A model generated the notes under the pieces. It was not told the origin of the DNA. It saw only the letters and a list, made by a program, of their open reading frames with translations, and made no database searches. From NCBI GenBank assembly GCA_902790635.1, contig CADASN010000003.1, forward strand, positions 151,026 through 215,025: 64,000 nt of DNA. The letters are read 5' to 3'. Position 1 is the stretch's first letter. The number at the start of each line of letters is the position of its first letter. This DNA comes from an uncultured Bacteroidia bacterium (GTDB taxonomy: Bacteria > Bacteroidota > Bacteroidia > Bacteroidales > UBA932). Shown here piece after piece: positions 16,704 to 25,447 of this stretch. Both the position numbers and the translations under genes were made by a program.

Positions 16704-17825
16704 ATGATAAACAATAGCACTTGTATCAATGTGTTGAAGGTTCTGGCTGCCGCTATGGTTTTTGGCTGCCATGCCTGGATTGTTTGTCATGATGCTTACG
16801 GATTGGTTTTCAGTGATTGGAAAAGGTTGTTGGTTACGCCGGCCTGGGCTGGTGTATGGATTTTTTTGATCCTGGGCGGGTACCTGGCCGCCTCCGGCTT
16901 TTTCGGAGACCGGTACGGACTTAACCCGAAGGGCATCCGTGCATACTATTACGGGAGATTGGTAAAAATCCTTTTGCCTACATGGATTTTCATTTCCCTT
17001 GAGTATCTCCTGGTCTATCCGGATGTCACAATCAATTTCGACAGTATCCTGCTTGCTCTGACTTGTACATACTTCGGCACTGCAGATGTCTATATGCCCG
17101 GAATCGGAGCATCATGGTATGTTTTTATCGTGTTTATACTATACTTGCTGGCTCCTTGGGTAGTTCTTTTGCTGAAACGGCTGGAGCGATGCTGGCAGGG
17201 GAAGGAAGCCCGCTCCTATCTGTTCTTGATGATAGGAATTTGTCTTGCTGGCGGGCTTTATCGGGTTTTGGGTTATTTCCTCCATTGGGATTGGTACAGC
17301 AGGACTTATGCAAATGTGCTGGGTTGCGCGGATCTGTTTTTCGCCGGCATTTGTGCCTATAGGATCAAGGCTTTTCTGCCGGAATGGAAAGAGAGGGTTG
17401 TGATTATGGTCAGAAGAGCGACCATAGCGTGTTTGACTCTGCTTGTAATTGTTTGCCTGGATTTTGGTTCGATGGTCCCATATGGTGAGATCCTTTACCA
17501 GTATGTATGGCCCAGTGCGTTCATGGTTTTGATCTGCCTATTGCTGGTGGCGTACGATTTCACAACAGGCAGGGACCAGAAAAGAGCTGAAGGAAGCAAG
17601 CCGCAAGGCCGCTTCTTCAATATAGTCGCCCCGTATACTTTCATGTTTTATCTATGGCATTCCTCCCTTTTGGGATATGTGGCCTCGAAAGTACAGGTTG
17701 AGGGTGAGTTTGCCCATTATATTCTGACGTTTGTTTTGGGCTTGGTCCTGACTTCTTATGTGGCATTCCTGATGACAATAATGAGTAACGGAATTACAAA
17801 AAGCCTTTTGAAACAAGGAAAATGA
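16704..17825 (+). CDS. Membrane O-acyltransferase (acyltransferase family 3)
   Basis: A 373-residue polytopic protein with the Acyl_transf_3 pattern: first helix containing FGCHAW (the conserved His of this family), WIFLILGGYLAASGFF in the second segment, and about ten helices in total. Members O-acetylate or O-acylate exported polysaccharides. Its four-base overlap with the next membrane protein (ATGA at 17822) and its place after the flippase pair suggest modification of the exported or lipid-linked sugar. Confidence 0.82.
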   Translation: MINNSTCINVLKVLAAAMVFGCHAWIVCHDAYGLVFSDWKRLLVTPAWAGVWIFLILGGYLAASGFFGDRYGLNPKGIRAYYYGRLVKILLPTWIFISLEYLLVYPDVTINFDSILLALTCTYFGTADVYMPGIGASWYVFIVFILYLLAPWVVLLLKRLERCWQGKEARSYLFLMIGICLAGGLYRVLGYFLHWDWYSRTYANVLGCADLFFAGICAYRIKAFLPEWKERVVIMVRRATIACLTLLVIVCLDFGSMVPYGEILYQYVWPSAFMVLICLLLVAYDFTTGRDQKRAEGSKPQGRFFNIVAPYTFMFYLWHSSLLGYVASKVQVEGEFAHYILTFVLGLVLTSYVAFLMTIMSNGITKSLLKQGK

Positions 17826-19093
17826 CGCAAAATTCTGACATTATGATAAATACCAGAAAATGTTTTATCGCTGTAATGGTGATCTTGTTTGTCGCATTTT
17901 TGACTTTACTGCTTTTCCCTCCAGCATCGGGGTTATTCGCTGCGCAAAAGACATTGTTTTTCCTCCAGGGCGGGGATATGTTTGCGGATTTCTTTAATGT
18001 AATGCGCTATTTGTCAGATGATGCCGGGTTCTATTTCAGTCAGATCAACGAACTTGACGGACATGGCGGTTTCCCTTTCGGCTGGATTTTCAGTTACCCT
18101 TATACCCTGCTTGTGGATTATTCCAACATGAGCCTTGCAGATTGCTATGTATCAAAAGGTGCGATGTTTTCCTGCATCATGAACATGGTATTCATGATCT
18201 TCTTTTTCTGGAGATCCTTGTCCCTGGTGTGCAGGAAGTACAATGTCCCCGATTATATCCTGATCCCGTTGCTTCTTTCCTCGGTTTTCCTGTTCTCGGT
18301 CGAGCGCGGTAACTTCGTTTTCATCTCTGCAACATGCGTTAACTATTATCTGGCTTTTTACGATGCCAAGGACCCTTTCCACAAATACTTTTCCCTGATC
18401 TGTATTTGCGTCGCAGCCACGCTGAAGGGCTTCCCTGTTCTTTTCGGGCTTTTGTTGTTGCAGGATAAGCGTTATAAGGATATCATATTCTGTGTCATTT
18501 TCACTTTGATCATCGCTTTCGTCCCCTTCTTCTTCCTGGATGGAGGTTTTGCGAATCTTACCAAAATGATGGAGAATGTCTCTTTGAACAACGAAGCGTA
18601 TCTTCATAATTATGATTACATGTTCGGCTTGCATAAGCTGGTGTTCCTGGGCAGTATTTTCGCACACCTGTCCGAATCTGCTACAGACAACGTCGTGGGA
18701 GTGACCCGGATTGTAGAGGCTGTGATGATGTTGTTGAGTATCATATTGGCACTCCTGGATAACAAGCGCTGGCGCCAGCTGATCCTGATTGCGTGTGCTG
18801 TTTTGTTATATCCGATCAATTCCGGTTTCTATTGCGCCCTGTTCCTGTTCCCCGTTTTGATCTTATTTTTCCAGGACAGGGAGACCGGCTGGTTGGATTA
18901 TATCATTATGCTTCTTTTCTGCGCAATCATGAATCCTTTGCAGATCAATTATACAAATGCTTCTACTTGGGTTCTCACACCGCTTCTGTCAAATGCGAGT
19001 GTCATTGCCCTTTGGGTAGTCGTAGCGGTTTGGGCCGTATGTGATTTTGTCAAAAGGACAAAGAAAGGTGGTTTATCTGTGGTAAAAAAATAA
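17822..19093 (+). CDS. Polytopic membrane protein, possible GT-C glycosyltransferase
   Basis: A 423-residue protein with about ten to twelve hydrophobic segments and a hydrophilic loop rich in acidic residues after the first helix (near residues 55-85). I do not recognise a specific family, but the plan resembles GT-C / DUF2029-like glycosyltransferases that use polyprenyl-phosphate sugars at the periplasmic face. The ArnC-like enzyme and flippase pair just upstream lack a transferase that would take the lipid-linked sugar, and this gene is the only candidate. The function is inferred from context. Confidence 0.55.
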   Translation: MTQNSDIMINTRKCFIAVMVILFVAFLTLLLFPPASGLFAAQKTLFFLQGGDMFADFFNVMRYLSDDAGFYFSQINELDGHGGFPFGWIFSYPYTLLVDYSNMSLADCYVSKGAMFSCIMNMVFMIFFFWRSLSLVCRKYNVPDYILIPLLLSSVFLFSVERGNFVFISATCVNYYLAFYDAKDPFHKYFSLICICVAATLKGFPVLFGLLLLQDKRYKDIIFCVIFTLIIAFVPFFFLDGGFANLTKMMENVSLNNEAYLHNYDYMFGLHKLVFLGSIFAHLSESATDNVVGVTRIVEAVMMLLSIILALLDNKRWRQLILIACAVLLYPINSGFYCALFLFPVLILFFQDRETGWLDYIIMLLFCAIMNPLQINYTNASTWVLTPLLSNASVIALWVVVAVWAVCDFVKRTKKGGLSVVKK

Positions 19094-19117
19094 GTATTAA
19101 GTGTTCATAACTTCATT

Positions 19118-20725
19118 ATGCAAATAGAGCTTTTAGACTGTACGCTTCGTGACGGGGCCTATATCGTCGAATCCAAATTCGGATCTGCCCCGATGAAGGG
19201 CATCATCAGTCATTTGCAAGACGCGAATATCGATATCATTGAGATTGGCTGGTTGAAGGATAAGCCTCATCAGGAAGGGTCATCATTCTATCACGTTCCG
19301 TCGGATGCTGAGCCATATATCCTGAAGAAGAAGCCCAACTGCCTGTACGTGACGATGATTGACTGGGACCGATATGATGATTCGGTGCTTCCTGAATATG
19401 ACGGAAAATCTATTGATGCCGTCCGTGTCGTTTTCCCGCACGGGAAGCACCGGGAGGGCATCAAGATTGGTATGAGGATACGGCAAAAGGGGTACACGGT
19501 GATGTTTCAGGCGGCCAACACGCTGGCGTATTCTGACGAAGACCTAATTACCATGGCGGAGGATATGAACAAGGTTCTCCCGTCATCCTTGTCGGTGGTG
19601 GATACATTTGGCGCGATGTATCCGGAAGACCTTGAACGGATTGTCAGATGCCTGGATACGCATTTGGATAAACGCATCAAGATGGGCATGCACACCCATA
19701 ACAACCAGCAGATGGCATTTGCTCTTTGCCAGGATTTTATCAAAACGTTGAAAGAATCCGGCCGGGGCCTCGTGATTGATGCCAGTCTGTGTGGAATGGG
19801 GCGGGGCGCGGGCAATGCGACTACGGAACTGGTTGCTAGCTATCTGAACCGAAAGTGTGGATGCCACTATAATATTGATGCCGTTATGGATGCCATTGAC
19901 GTCTATATGGGTTACTATCAGGAGAATTATGAATGGGGCTATTCCACACCTTATTGCATCGCCGGCATGTATTGCTGTCATGTCAACAATATCGCCTACC
20001 TCTTGAAGAATCACCGGACCAGCGCGAAAGATATGCGTCTGATCATTGAGTCCCTCTCTCCGGCGGATCGGAGAAAGTATGATTATGACCTGTTGGAGGA
20101 GAAGTACCTTCAGAACCGGAGCCTCTATGTGGACGATTCCGAAGCCGTATCCAGAATTAGGGCGGAACTGGACGGGAAGACGGTCCTGTTGGTTGCTCCC
20201 GGTAAGTCTTCTATAGAGAACCAGGAAACAGTGTTGCAATACATTCGGGTCAACAAGCCTGTCGTTATAGCCGTTAATGCCATAATTCCTGGCTATCAAT
20301 ACGATTACCTCTTTTTTGTGAATCCTGCCCGGTATGAATATGCCAGGAATAGTCATCCGGAGGTGTTTGGAACAACGAAGAGAATCGTGCTGTCCAATAT
20401 CAAGAATCAGGCGGATCCGGACGAATCGGTTATCGGTTTCAATAATGTCATCAAGCGCGGATGGGCGCATTACGACAATGCTATGATCTGTGCACTTCGT
20501 TTCCTTGATAAGGTAGGGGTAGAGAATGTTGCGATCGCTGGTTTCGACGGATTCAAGCACAAGTACAATGAGAGCTATGCGGATGCTTATCTTCCGTCAC
20601 TCAATCCTGATAATCAATGGGATGCATTGAATGAAGAGATTTCTGAAATGTTTGTGGACTTCAAAAAGAACGCTGAGACGTGCACGAGCATCTATTTCGT
20701 AACGGACAGCCTTTTCAACCAGTAA
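19118..20725 (+). CDS. DRE-TIM aldolase/lyase (HMGL-like) with extra C-terminal domain
   Basis: The N-terminal part, residues about 1-300, is a DRE-TIM metallolyase barrel: LLDCTLRDG (residues 5-13, catalytic Arg-Asp) and the metal-binding GMHTHNNQ, as in 4-hydroxy-2-oxovalerate aldolase and homocitrate synthase relatives. Residues about 340-535 form a second alpha/beta domain starting LLVAPGKSS that I cannot name confidently. A ThDP enzyme of the acetolactate synthase family starts 4 bases downstream; together they could handle a 2-oxo acid for carbon-branch addition to a keto sugar. Confidence 0.75.
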   Translation: MQIELLDCTLRDGAYIVESKFGSAPMKGIISHLQDANIDIIEIGWLKDKPHQEGSSFYHVPSDAEPYILKKKPNCLYVTMIDWDRYDDSVLPEYDGKSIDAVRVVFPHGKHREGIKIGMRIRQKGYTVMFQAANTLAYSDEDLITMAEDMNKVLPSSLSVVDTFGAMYPEDLERIVRCLDTHLDKRIKMGMHTHNNQQMAFALCQDFIKTLKESGRGLVIDASLCGMGRGAGNATTELVASYLNRKCGCHYNIDAVMDAIDVYMGYYQENYEWGYSTPYCIAGMYCCHVNNIAYLLKNHRTSAKDMRLIIESLSPADRRKYDYDLLEEKYLQNRSLYVDDSEAVSRIRAELDGKTVLLVAPGKSSIENQETVLQYIRVNKPVVIAVNAIIPGYQYDYLFFVNPARYEYARNSHPEVFGTTKRIVLSNIKNQADPDESVIGFNNVIKRGWAHYDNAMICALRFLDKVGVENVAIAGFDGFKHKYNESYADAYLPSLNPDNQWDALNEEISEMFVDFKKNAETCTSIYFVTDSLFNQ

Positions 20726-20729
20726 TACC

Positions 20730-22505
20730 ATGAAAGTTTCAGATTTTGTTTTTGATTATATCTCCGGCTTGGGTGTCCGGCACGTGTTTTATTTACCCGG
20801 TGGCGGCGCTATGCACTTGGATGATTCTCTGGGACACCATCCTCGCCTGACCCCGGTATGTATGCTTCACGAGCAGCCTTGCGCCATTGCGGCGGAAGCA
20901 TACGCCCGGATCAGTGAAGGATTCGGGGTCTGTGTCGTAACATCGGGTCCCGGAGCGACGAATACCATTACCGGCCTTGCCGGAGCGTGGCTGGATGCAA
21001 CTCCGGTGATTTTCCTTTCCGGTCAGGCCAAAAGGGCGGACTTGGTGAACGGACAGGGTATCCGCCAGTTTGGTATCCAGGAAATCGGTATTGTGGAGAT
21101 TGTCAAATCAATCACAAAATACGCCGTCCAACTGCGGGATGCGAACGATATCCTGTATGAGTTGGAGAAAGCGACAGCGCTTGCAAAGTCCGGGAAACCC
21201 GGACCGGTTTGGCTGGATATACCGCTCGATATCCAAGCCTCACAGGTGGAGCCGGAGAAATTGCGCCACTATGAGGAGCCCCGAGAAGAGTTTGTTTGTT
21301 CAGACAAGGACGCTCTGGCAACGATAGATATGCTGAATGCCGCCAGACGTCCCTTGGTCTTGCTTGGACATGGCATCCGACTGGCTGGGGCTATTCCTGA
21401 GATGGAGACCTTGATCCGGAAGATGGGAGTTCCGGTAATGACCACATGGAATGGCGTTGACCTGATTGAGGATGATCACCCGCTGTTTTTTGGCCGTCCC
21501 GGGGCGGTAGGACACCGGCATGCCAATTTCATCCAGCAAAATGCAGACTTCGTCTTGACCATCGGAACACGTCTGAACCTTCTTTCCACAGGATATGACT
21601 TCGACAGTTTCCTTCGCAATGCCAAACACGTGATGGTCGAGATTGATGAGAACGAGATGAAAAAGATCAGTGTCCATCCGACTTTGGCGATTCACGCCGA
21701 TGCGAAGTCTTTCCTGCAGAAGATGCTTTCTTTCCAAGATCGAATCAAAGATACCCCGCGGAAGGAATGGTGGGATTACTGCCGGCGAATCAAAGAAAAA
21801 TATCCTTTGTATATCGAGGCGCAGCGGCCAGAAGGGGATGGAATAAATACTTATTCGCTGGTGAATTCTCTCACGACGCAAATGACCGGTGATGATATTT
21901 TTCAGTTCACCAGCTCCGGAACAGGGGCGGATATCTCCATGTATGGCTTCCGGATAAAGAAGGGACAACGTGCTTTCCTGACCAAAGGCTTGGCATCCAT
22001 GGGTTTTGATATGTCGGCCTGTATTGGATCCTGTCTTGCGTCGGGAGGACGCCGGGTTGTCTGTATTACAGGAGACGGAGGGTTTATGATGAACGTACAG
22101 GAACTGGCAACCTTGCAGGCACTTGCTCTCCCGATAAAACTGTTCATCCTGTGCAATGAAGGGTATGGGATGATTTATAACTCTCAGGCCGGTAATTTCA
22201 AACGTCTGACGGGATGCACCAGGGAGAGTGGACTTGGAATGCCGGATTTAGAGAGAGTCGTGAATGCTTTCGGCATCCGGTGCGTCCAACTCCGGACAGA
22301 ATCGGAGATTGATAGTACGGTCGGCCAGGTACTGGCATCCGATGGACCGGTCGTATGTCTGGTCCATGTGTATATCGGCCAGAAAATCCTTCCGCGTCAG
22401 ACCAATTACATGAAAGCGGATGGCCAAATGGCATCCCGGCCTCTGGAGGATATGTCTCCGCTACTGTCCAGGGATGAGTTTGAAAAGAATATGTTGTCAA
22501 AATGA
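20730..22505 (+). CDS. ThDP-dependent enzyme, acetolactate synthase family (possible sugar-branching enzyme)
   Basis: The 591 residues have the three-domain pyruvate oxidase/acetolactate synthase plan: catalytic Glu48 in HEQPCAIAAEAYAR, SGPGATN, a central Rossmann domain, and the ThDP motif beginning GDGGFMMN at residue 448. An ordinary isoleucine-pathway role is unlikely in this operon. YerE of yersiniose synthesis belongs to the same family and adds a two-carbon unit from pyruvate to CDP-4-keto-3,6-dideoxyglucose, the compound the first genes here should make. Assignment to that reaction is inference. Confidence 0.8.
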   Translation: MKVSDFVFDYISGLGVRHVFYLPGGGAMHLDDSLGHHPRLTPVCMLHEQPCAIAAEAYARISEGFGVCVVTSGPGATNTITGLAGAWLDATPVIFLSGQAKRADLVNGQGIRQFGIQEIGIVEIVKSITKYAVQLRDANDILYELEKATALAKSGKPGPVWLDIPLDIQASQVEPEKLRHYEEPREEFVCSDKDALATIDMLNAARRPLVLLGHGIRLAGAIPEMETLIRKMGVPVMTTWNGVDLIEDDHPLFFGRPGAVGHRHANFIQQNADFVLTIGTRLNLLSTGYDFDSFLRNAKHVMVEIDENEMKKISVHPTLAIHADAKSFLQKMLSFQDRIKDTPRKEWWDYCRRIKEKYPLYIEAQRPEGDGINTYSLVNSLTTQMTGDDIFQFTSSGTGADISMYGFRIKKGQRAFLTKGLASMGFDMSACIGSCLASGGRRVVCITGDGGFMMNVQELATLQALALPIKLFILCNEGYGMIYNSQAGNFKRLTGCTRESGLGMPDLERVVNAFGIRCVQLRTESEIDSTVGQVLASDGPVVCLVHVYIGQKILPRQTNYMKADGQMASRPLEDMSPLLSRDEFEKNMLSK

Positions 22506-23170
22506 TGGATTCTCCCTTGCATCTGATCTGGGACCTGGATGGAACACTCGTCGATTCAGCGCCGGAGATTATCTCCACGATTGAAGAAGCGTTGAAGCGG
22601 TTCGGTGTACCGGCAAGATCGGCTGTCTCCCCTCTGCGGATCGGTCCGCCGGTGCGGGATGTTATCCGGAACTCATTCCCGTCTGAAGTGTTGCCAGATA
22701 CAGAGCTGGACGAGGTTGTGCATGCTTTCCGCGAGATATACGATTCTTCTGATTATGAGCGGACGATCCCTTTCCCGGGCATGGATGAATTGATTCACAA
22801 TCCGCATTTCGTCCACCATGTCATTACAAACAAACCCGCGTATGCCACGAACCGGATTTTGGACAAGAAGGGCTGGTGCGGGCAGATTATCGAAGTGCTG
22901 ACGCCAGATACGCTTTTGCACGAAGATGGAATGCCGTATAAGAAGCCGGAATTGTTCTGCCATTGCCGACAGGAATATCCTTCGGCGCGGATGATCGGCA
23001 TCGGGGATATGGCTCCGGATGCCCTGGCGGCATTGGCAGCCGGGATGATTCCGGTCGGTGTATTGTGGGGGACTGGTACTCGGGAAGAATTGAAGTCCGC
23101 AGGTTGCCGGTATCTGGTGCAGGACGGCGAAGAATTATTGGCATTGCTGAATTGGCTGGAATATGAGTAG
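22502..23170 (+). CDS. HAD-superfamily hydrolase (phosphoglycolate phosphatase-like)
   Basis: A 222-residue HAD phosphatase with motif I DLDGTLVDS (nucleophile Asp11, acid/base Asp13), an alpha-helical cap, a TNKP motif II region, KKPE motif III and GIGDMAPD motif IV. It overlaps the ThDP gene by four bases and the next gene by eight, so it is translationally coupled. It may remove a phosphate from an intermediate of the aldolase/ThDP pathway. Confidence 0.85.
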   Translation: MMDSPLHLIWDLDGTLVDSAPEIISTIEEALKRFGVPARSAVSPLRIGPPVRDVIRNSFPSEVLPDTELDEVVHAFREIYDSSDYERTIPFPGMDELIHNPHFVHHVITNKPAYATNRILDKKGWCGQIIEVLTPDTLLHEDGMPYKKPELFCHCRQEYPSARMIGIGDMAPDALAALAAGMIPVGVLWGTGTREELKSAGCRYLVQDGEELLALLNWLEYE

Positions 23171-24059
23171 GATTATCATTACCGGAGGTACCGGAGCCAT
23201 CGGAACTGCCCTGATCCGGCAGGCTTTGGAGCGCGGGGACGAGGTGTGTTGCATTGTCCATAAAGGATCCCGGCGGGTGTCAAACCTGCCGAGCCATCCG
23301 CGGCTGGCCATTCTCGGGTGTGATTTGTCTGATTATGGTGGATTGATGCTTGAAGGCCGCTTCGATGTGCTGATACACTTGGCATGGGAAAAGACCTTCG
23401 GGGCATCCCGGGATGATGCAGAAGTGCAGACGCGCAATATCCAATATACGCTTGATGCCGTGCGTCTGGCTGAACGTTGCGGTTGCAAGGCATTTATCGG
23501 CGCCGGTTCCCAGGCGGAATACGGCATCCAGACCGTACCCCTGACGCCAGACCTTCCTGTCCGGCCTGAGAGTGGATACGGGATCGCGAAATATGCCGCC
23601 GGTAAATTGTCTGCGATGCTTTGCAAACAACTGGGTATACGGCACAACTGGATTCGGGTGTTAAGTATTTATGGACCGCACGACGGGGAGAACAGTTTGA
23701 TCAGTTATCTGATCCGGGAACTGAAGGCCGGGAACTCACCGCAACTGACCCGATGTGAACAGATCTGGGATTATTTATACGCCGATGATGCCGCAGATGC
23801 TTTCCTGGCTGTAGCAGACCGGGGCGTGGATGGAAAGGTCTATCCACTGGGGTGCGGTTCCGGCCGTCCCTTGTCGGCCTATGTTGAGGAATTGCGGGAT
23901 ACGGTCAATCCCGGTGTCCCGGTCAATTTTGGCGCAAGGGAGTACTATCCGCATCAACCGATGTACCTGGTAGCGGATATCCGTACATTGACGGAAGATA
24001 CGGGATGGCAACCGGTGATTCCTTTTTCGGAGGGAATCCGAATGATAACAAAAGAATGA
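23163..24059 (+). CDS. NAD-dependent epimerase/dehydratase-family reductase
   Basis: Extended SDR of 298 residues with the cofactor motif GGTGAIG (residues 8-14) and the catalytic YGIAK. It ends the four-gene aldolase-ThDP-HAD-SDR block. In yersiniose synthesis the acetyl branch added by YerE is reduced by a following dehydrogenase (YerI), and this protein could play that part; alternatively it is a 4-keto sugar reductase or epimerase. Substrate specificity is not visible. Confidence 0.78.
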   Translation: MSRIIITGGTGAIGTALIRQALERGDEVCCIVHKGSRRVSNLPSHPRLAILGCDLSDYGGLMLEGRFDVLIHLAWEKTFGASRDDAEVQTRNIQYTLDAVRLAERCGCKAFIGAGSQAEYGIQTVPLTPDLPVRPESGYGIAKYAAGKLSAMLCKQLGIRHNWIRVLSIYGPHDGENSLISYLIRELKAGNSPQLTRCEQIWDYLYADDAADAFLAVADRGVDGKVYPLGCGSGRPLSAYVEELRDTVNPGVPVNFGAREYYPHQPMYLVADIRTLTEDTGWQPVIPFSEGIRMITKE

Positions 24060-25447
24060 AATCAGGGATTCTTCGGACCATAGCCGGGAAACTGGGCATA
24101 GACAAAGCCATCGCATACTCGTCTGGGGCGCGGATATTCCAGGCGTTAGCCGGAGTCGTGTCCATTTTCTTCATCGCCGCATTCTTGACGGGAGACGAGC
24201 AGGGTTACTATTATACCTTTGCCAGTATCCTGGCTATCCAGATATTCTTCGAACTGGGTTTTACGGATATCATGACCCAGTATGTCGCGCATGAAGCAGC
24301 ACATTTGAAACTGAACGGGGATCTGCGTTATGAAGGGGAAGAACGATACCGCTCGCGCTTGACATATCTGATCCACTTCTGCCTGAAATGGTATTTGGTG
24401 ATTGCCATAGCTTTCTTTATCGTTGTCAACATCGTCGGCTTCGTCTTTTTCAGTTCGTATGGGACCGAAGGCGCGGAGATCAATTGGAAGATGCCGTGGC
24501 TTTTGCTCTCATTCAGTACTTCGATCAAGTTGCTGCAATCTCCTTTTACTGCTATTTTCAGTGGCTTGGGGAAGGTTAAGGAGATGATGCAAATCTCTTT
24601 TTACCAGCAACTGGTCATCCCGGTATCACAGTGGGTTCTGTTTGCCTGCGGACTCAAGCTGTATGTTGTCGGTATCGGATCCATGCTGGGAGCCTTGATT
24701 TGGTTTGTCTTTATCCTCAGGTCGGAACTGAAAGATCTTTTCCTGAATCTTTTCAGGGAAAAGGTGACCGAGAAGATAAGTTATTTCAAGGAAATCTTCC
24801 CGTATCAATGGCGGATTGCGGTCAGTTGGATCAGCGGGTATTTTATCTTCCAGCTGTTTAATCCCGTACTGTTTGCTACAGAAGGTCCAGTCGTCGCCGG
24901 CCAAATGGGCATGACATTGAATGTCATGAATGCTATCCAGGCTTTGGTCCTGAGTTGGCAGAACACAAAGGTTCCAGCATATTCTGCATGGATTGAGATG
25001 AAGCAATATAAGCAGCTGGACAAGGTTTTTAATCAGACGACCCGGCAAGTGATGCTGATCTGCTCTTCACTGCTGGCTATTATGTTTGCCGGTGTATGGT
25101 TCCTGCGCGTGACCCATATGGGCTTCAGGGATAGCGAATTGGGGTCGCGTTTCCTGGATTATGTACCCATGGCGATCCTGTTCATTCCGTATTTAGTGAA
25201 TCAGATGGTCAATTCATGGGCCATTTATCTCCGCTGTCACAAGCAGGAGCCCTATCTGATTACTTCTATAGCAGGGGGTGTTTTGCAGTGTCTGTCCGTG
25301 TTTACCGTGGGGAAGATTTTTGGGCTGTATGGCATCGTGATAGGATATGCGACCATCGCCATGGTACTGTTCCCGGTGAACTATTTTATTTTCAAAAGAA
25401 AAAAGCATGAGTGGCATCAAGACGGGGTCTCCCTTGCTGGCAATTAA
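24056..25447 (+). CDS. wzx: Wzx-type polysaccharide flippase
   Basis: A 463-residue membrane protein with about twelve helices and MOP/PST-family character, probably moving lipid-linked repeat units across the inner membrane. The ATG at 24056 overlaps the previous stop (ATGA); an in-frame upstream start at 24005 lies inside the epimerase gene and is less likely. A Wzy-like polymerase at 32972 completes a Wzx/Wzy pair. The protein's 3' end overlaps the following glycosyltransferase by 41 bases. Confidence 0.85.
   Translation: MKSGILRTIAGKLGIDKAIAYSSGARIFQALAGVVSIFFIAAFLTGDEQGYYYTFASILAIQIFFELGFTDIMTQYVAHEAAHLKLNGDLRYEGEERYRSRLTYLIHFCLKWYLVIAIAFFIVVNIVGFVFFSSYGTEGAEINWKMPWLLLSFSTSIKLLQSPFTAIFSGLGKVKEMMQISFYQQLVIPVSQWVLFACGLKLYVVGIGSMLGALIWFVFILRSELKDLFLNLFREKVTEKISYFKEIFPYQWRIAVSWISGYFIFQLFNPVLFATEGPVVAGQMGMTLNVMNAIQALVLSWQNTKVPAYSAWIEMKQYKQLDKVFNQTTRQVMLICSSLLAIMFAGVWFLRVTHMGFRDSELGSRFLDYVPMAILFIPYLVNQMVNSWAIYLRCHKQEPYLITSIAGGVLQCLSVFTVGKIFGLYGIVIGYATIAMVLFPVNYFIFKRKKHEWHQDGVSLAGN

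Noticed and set aside
20730-22505. An ilvB acetolactate synthase for branched-chain amino acids
   Set aside because: No small regulatory subunit, ilvC or ilvD is nearby and the gene is coupled to sugar-type genes; only the family assignment is kept.
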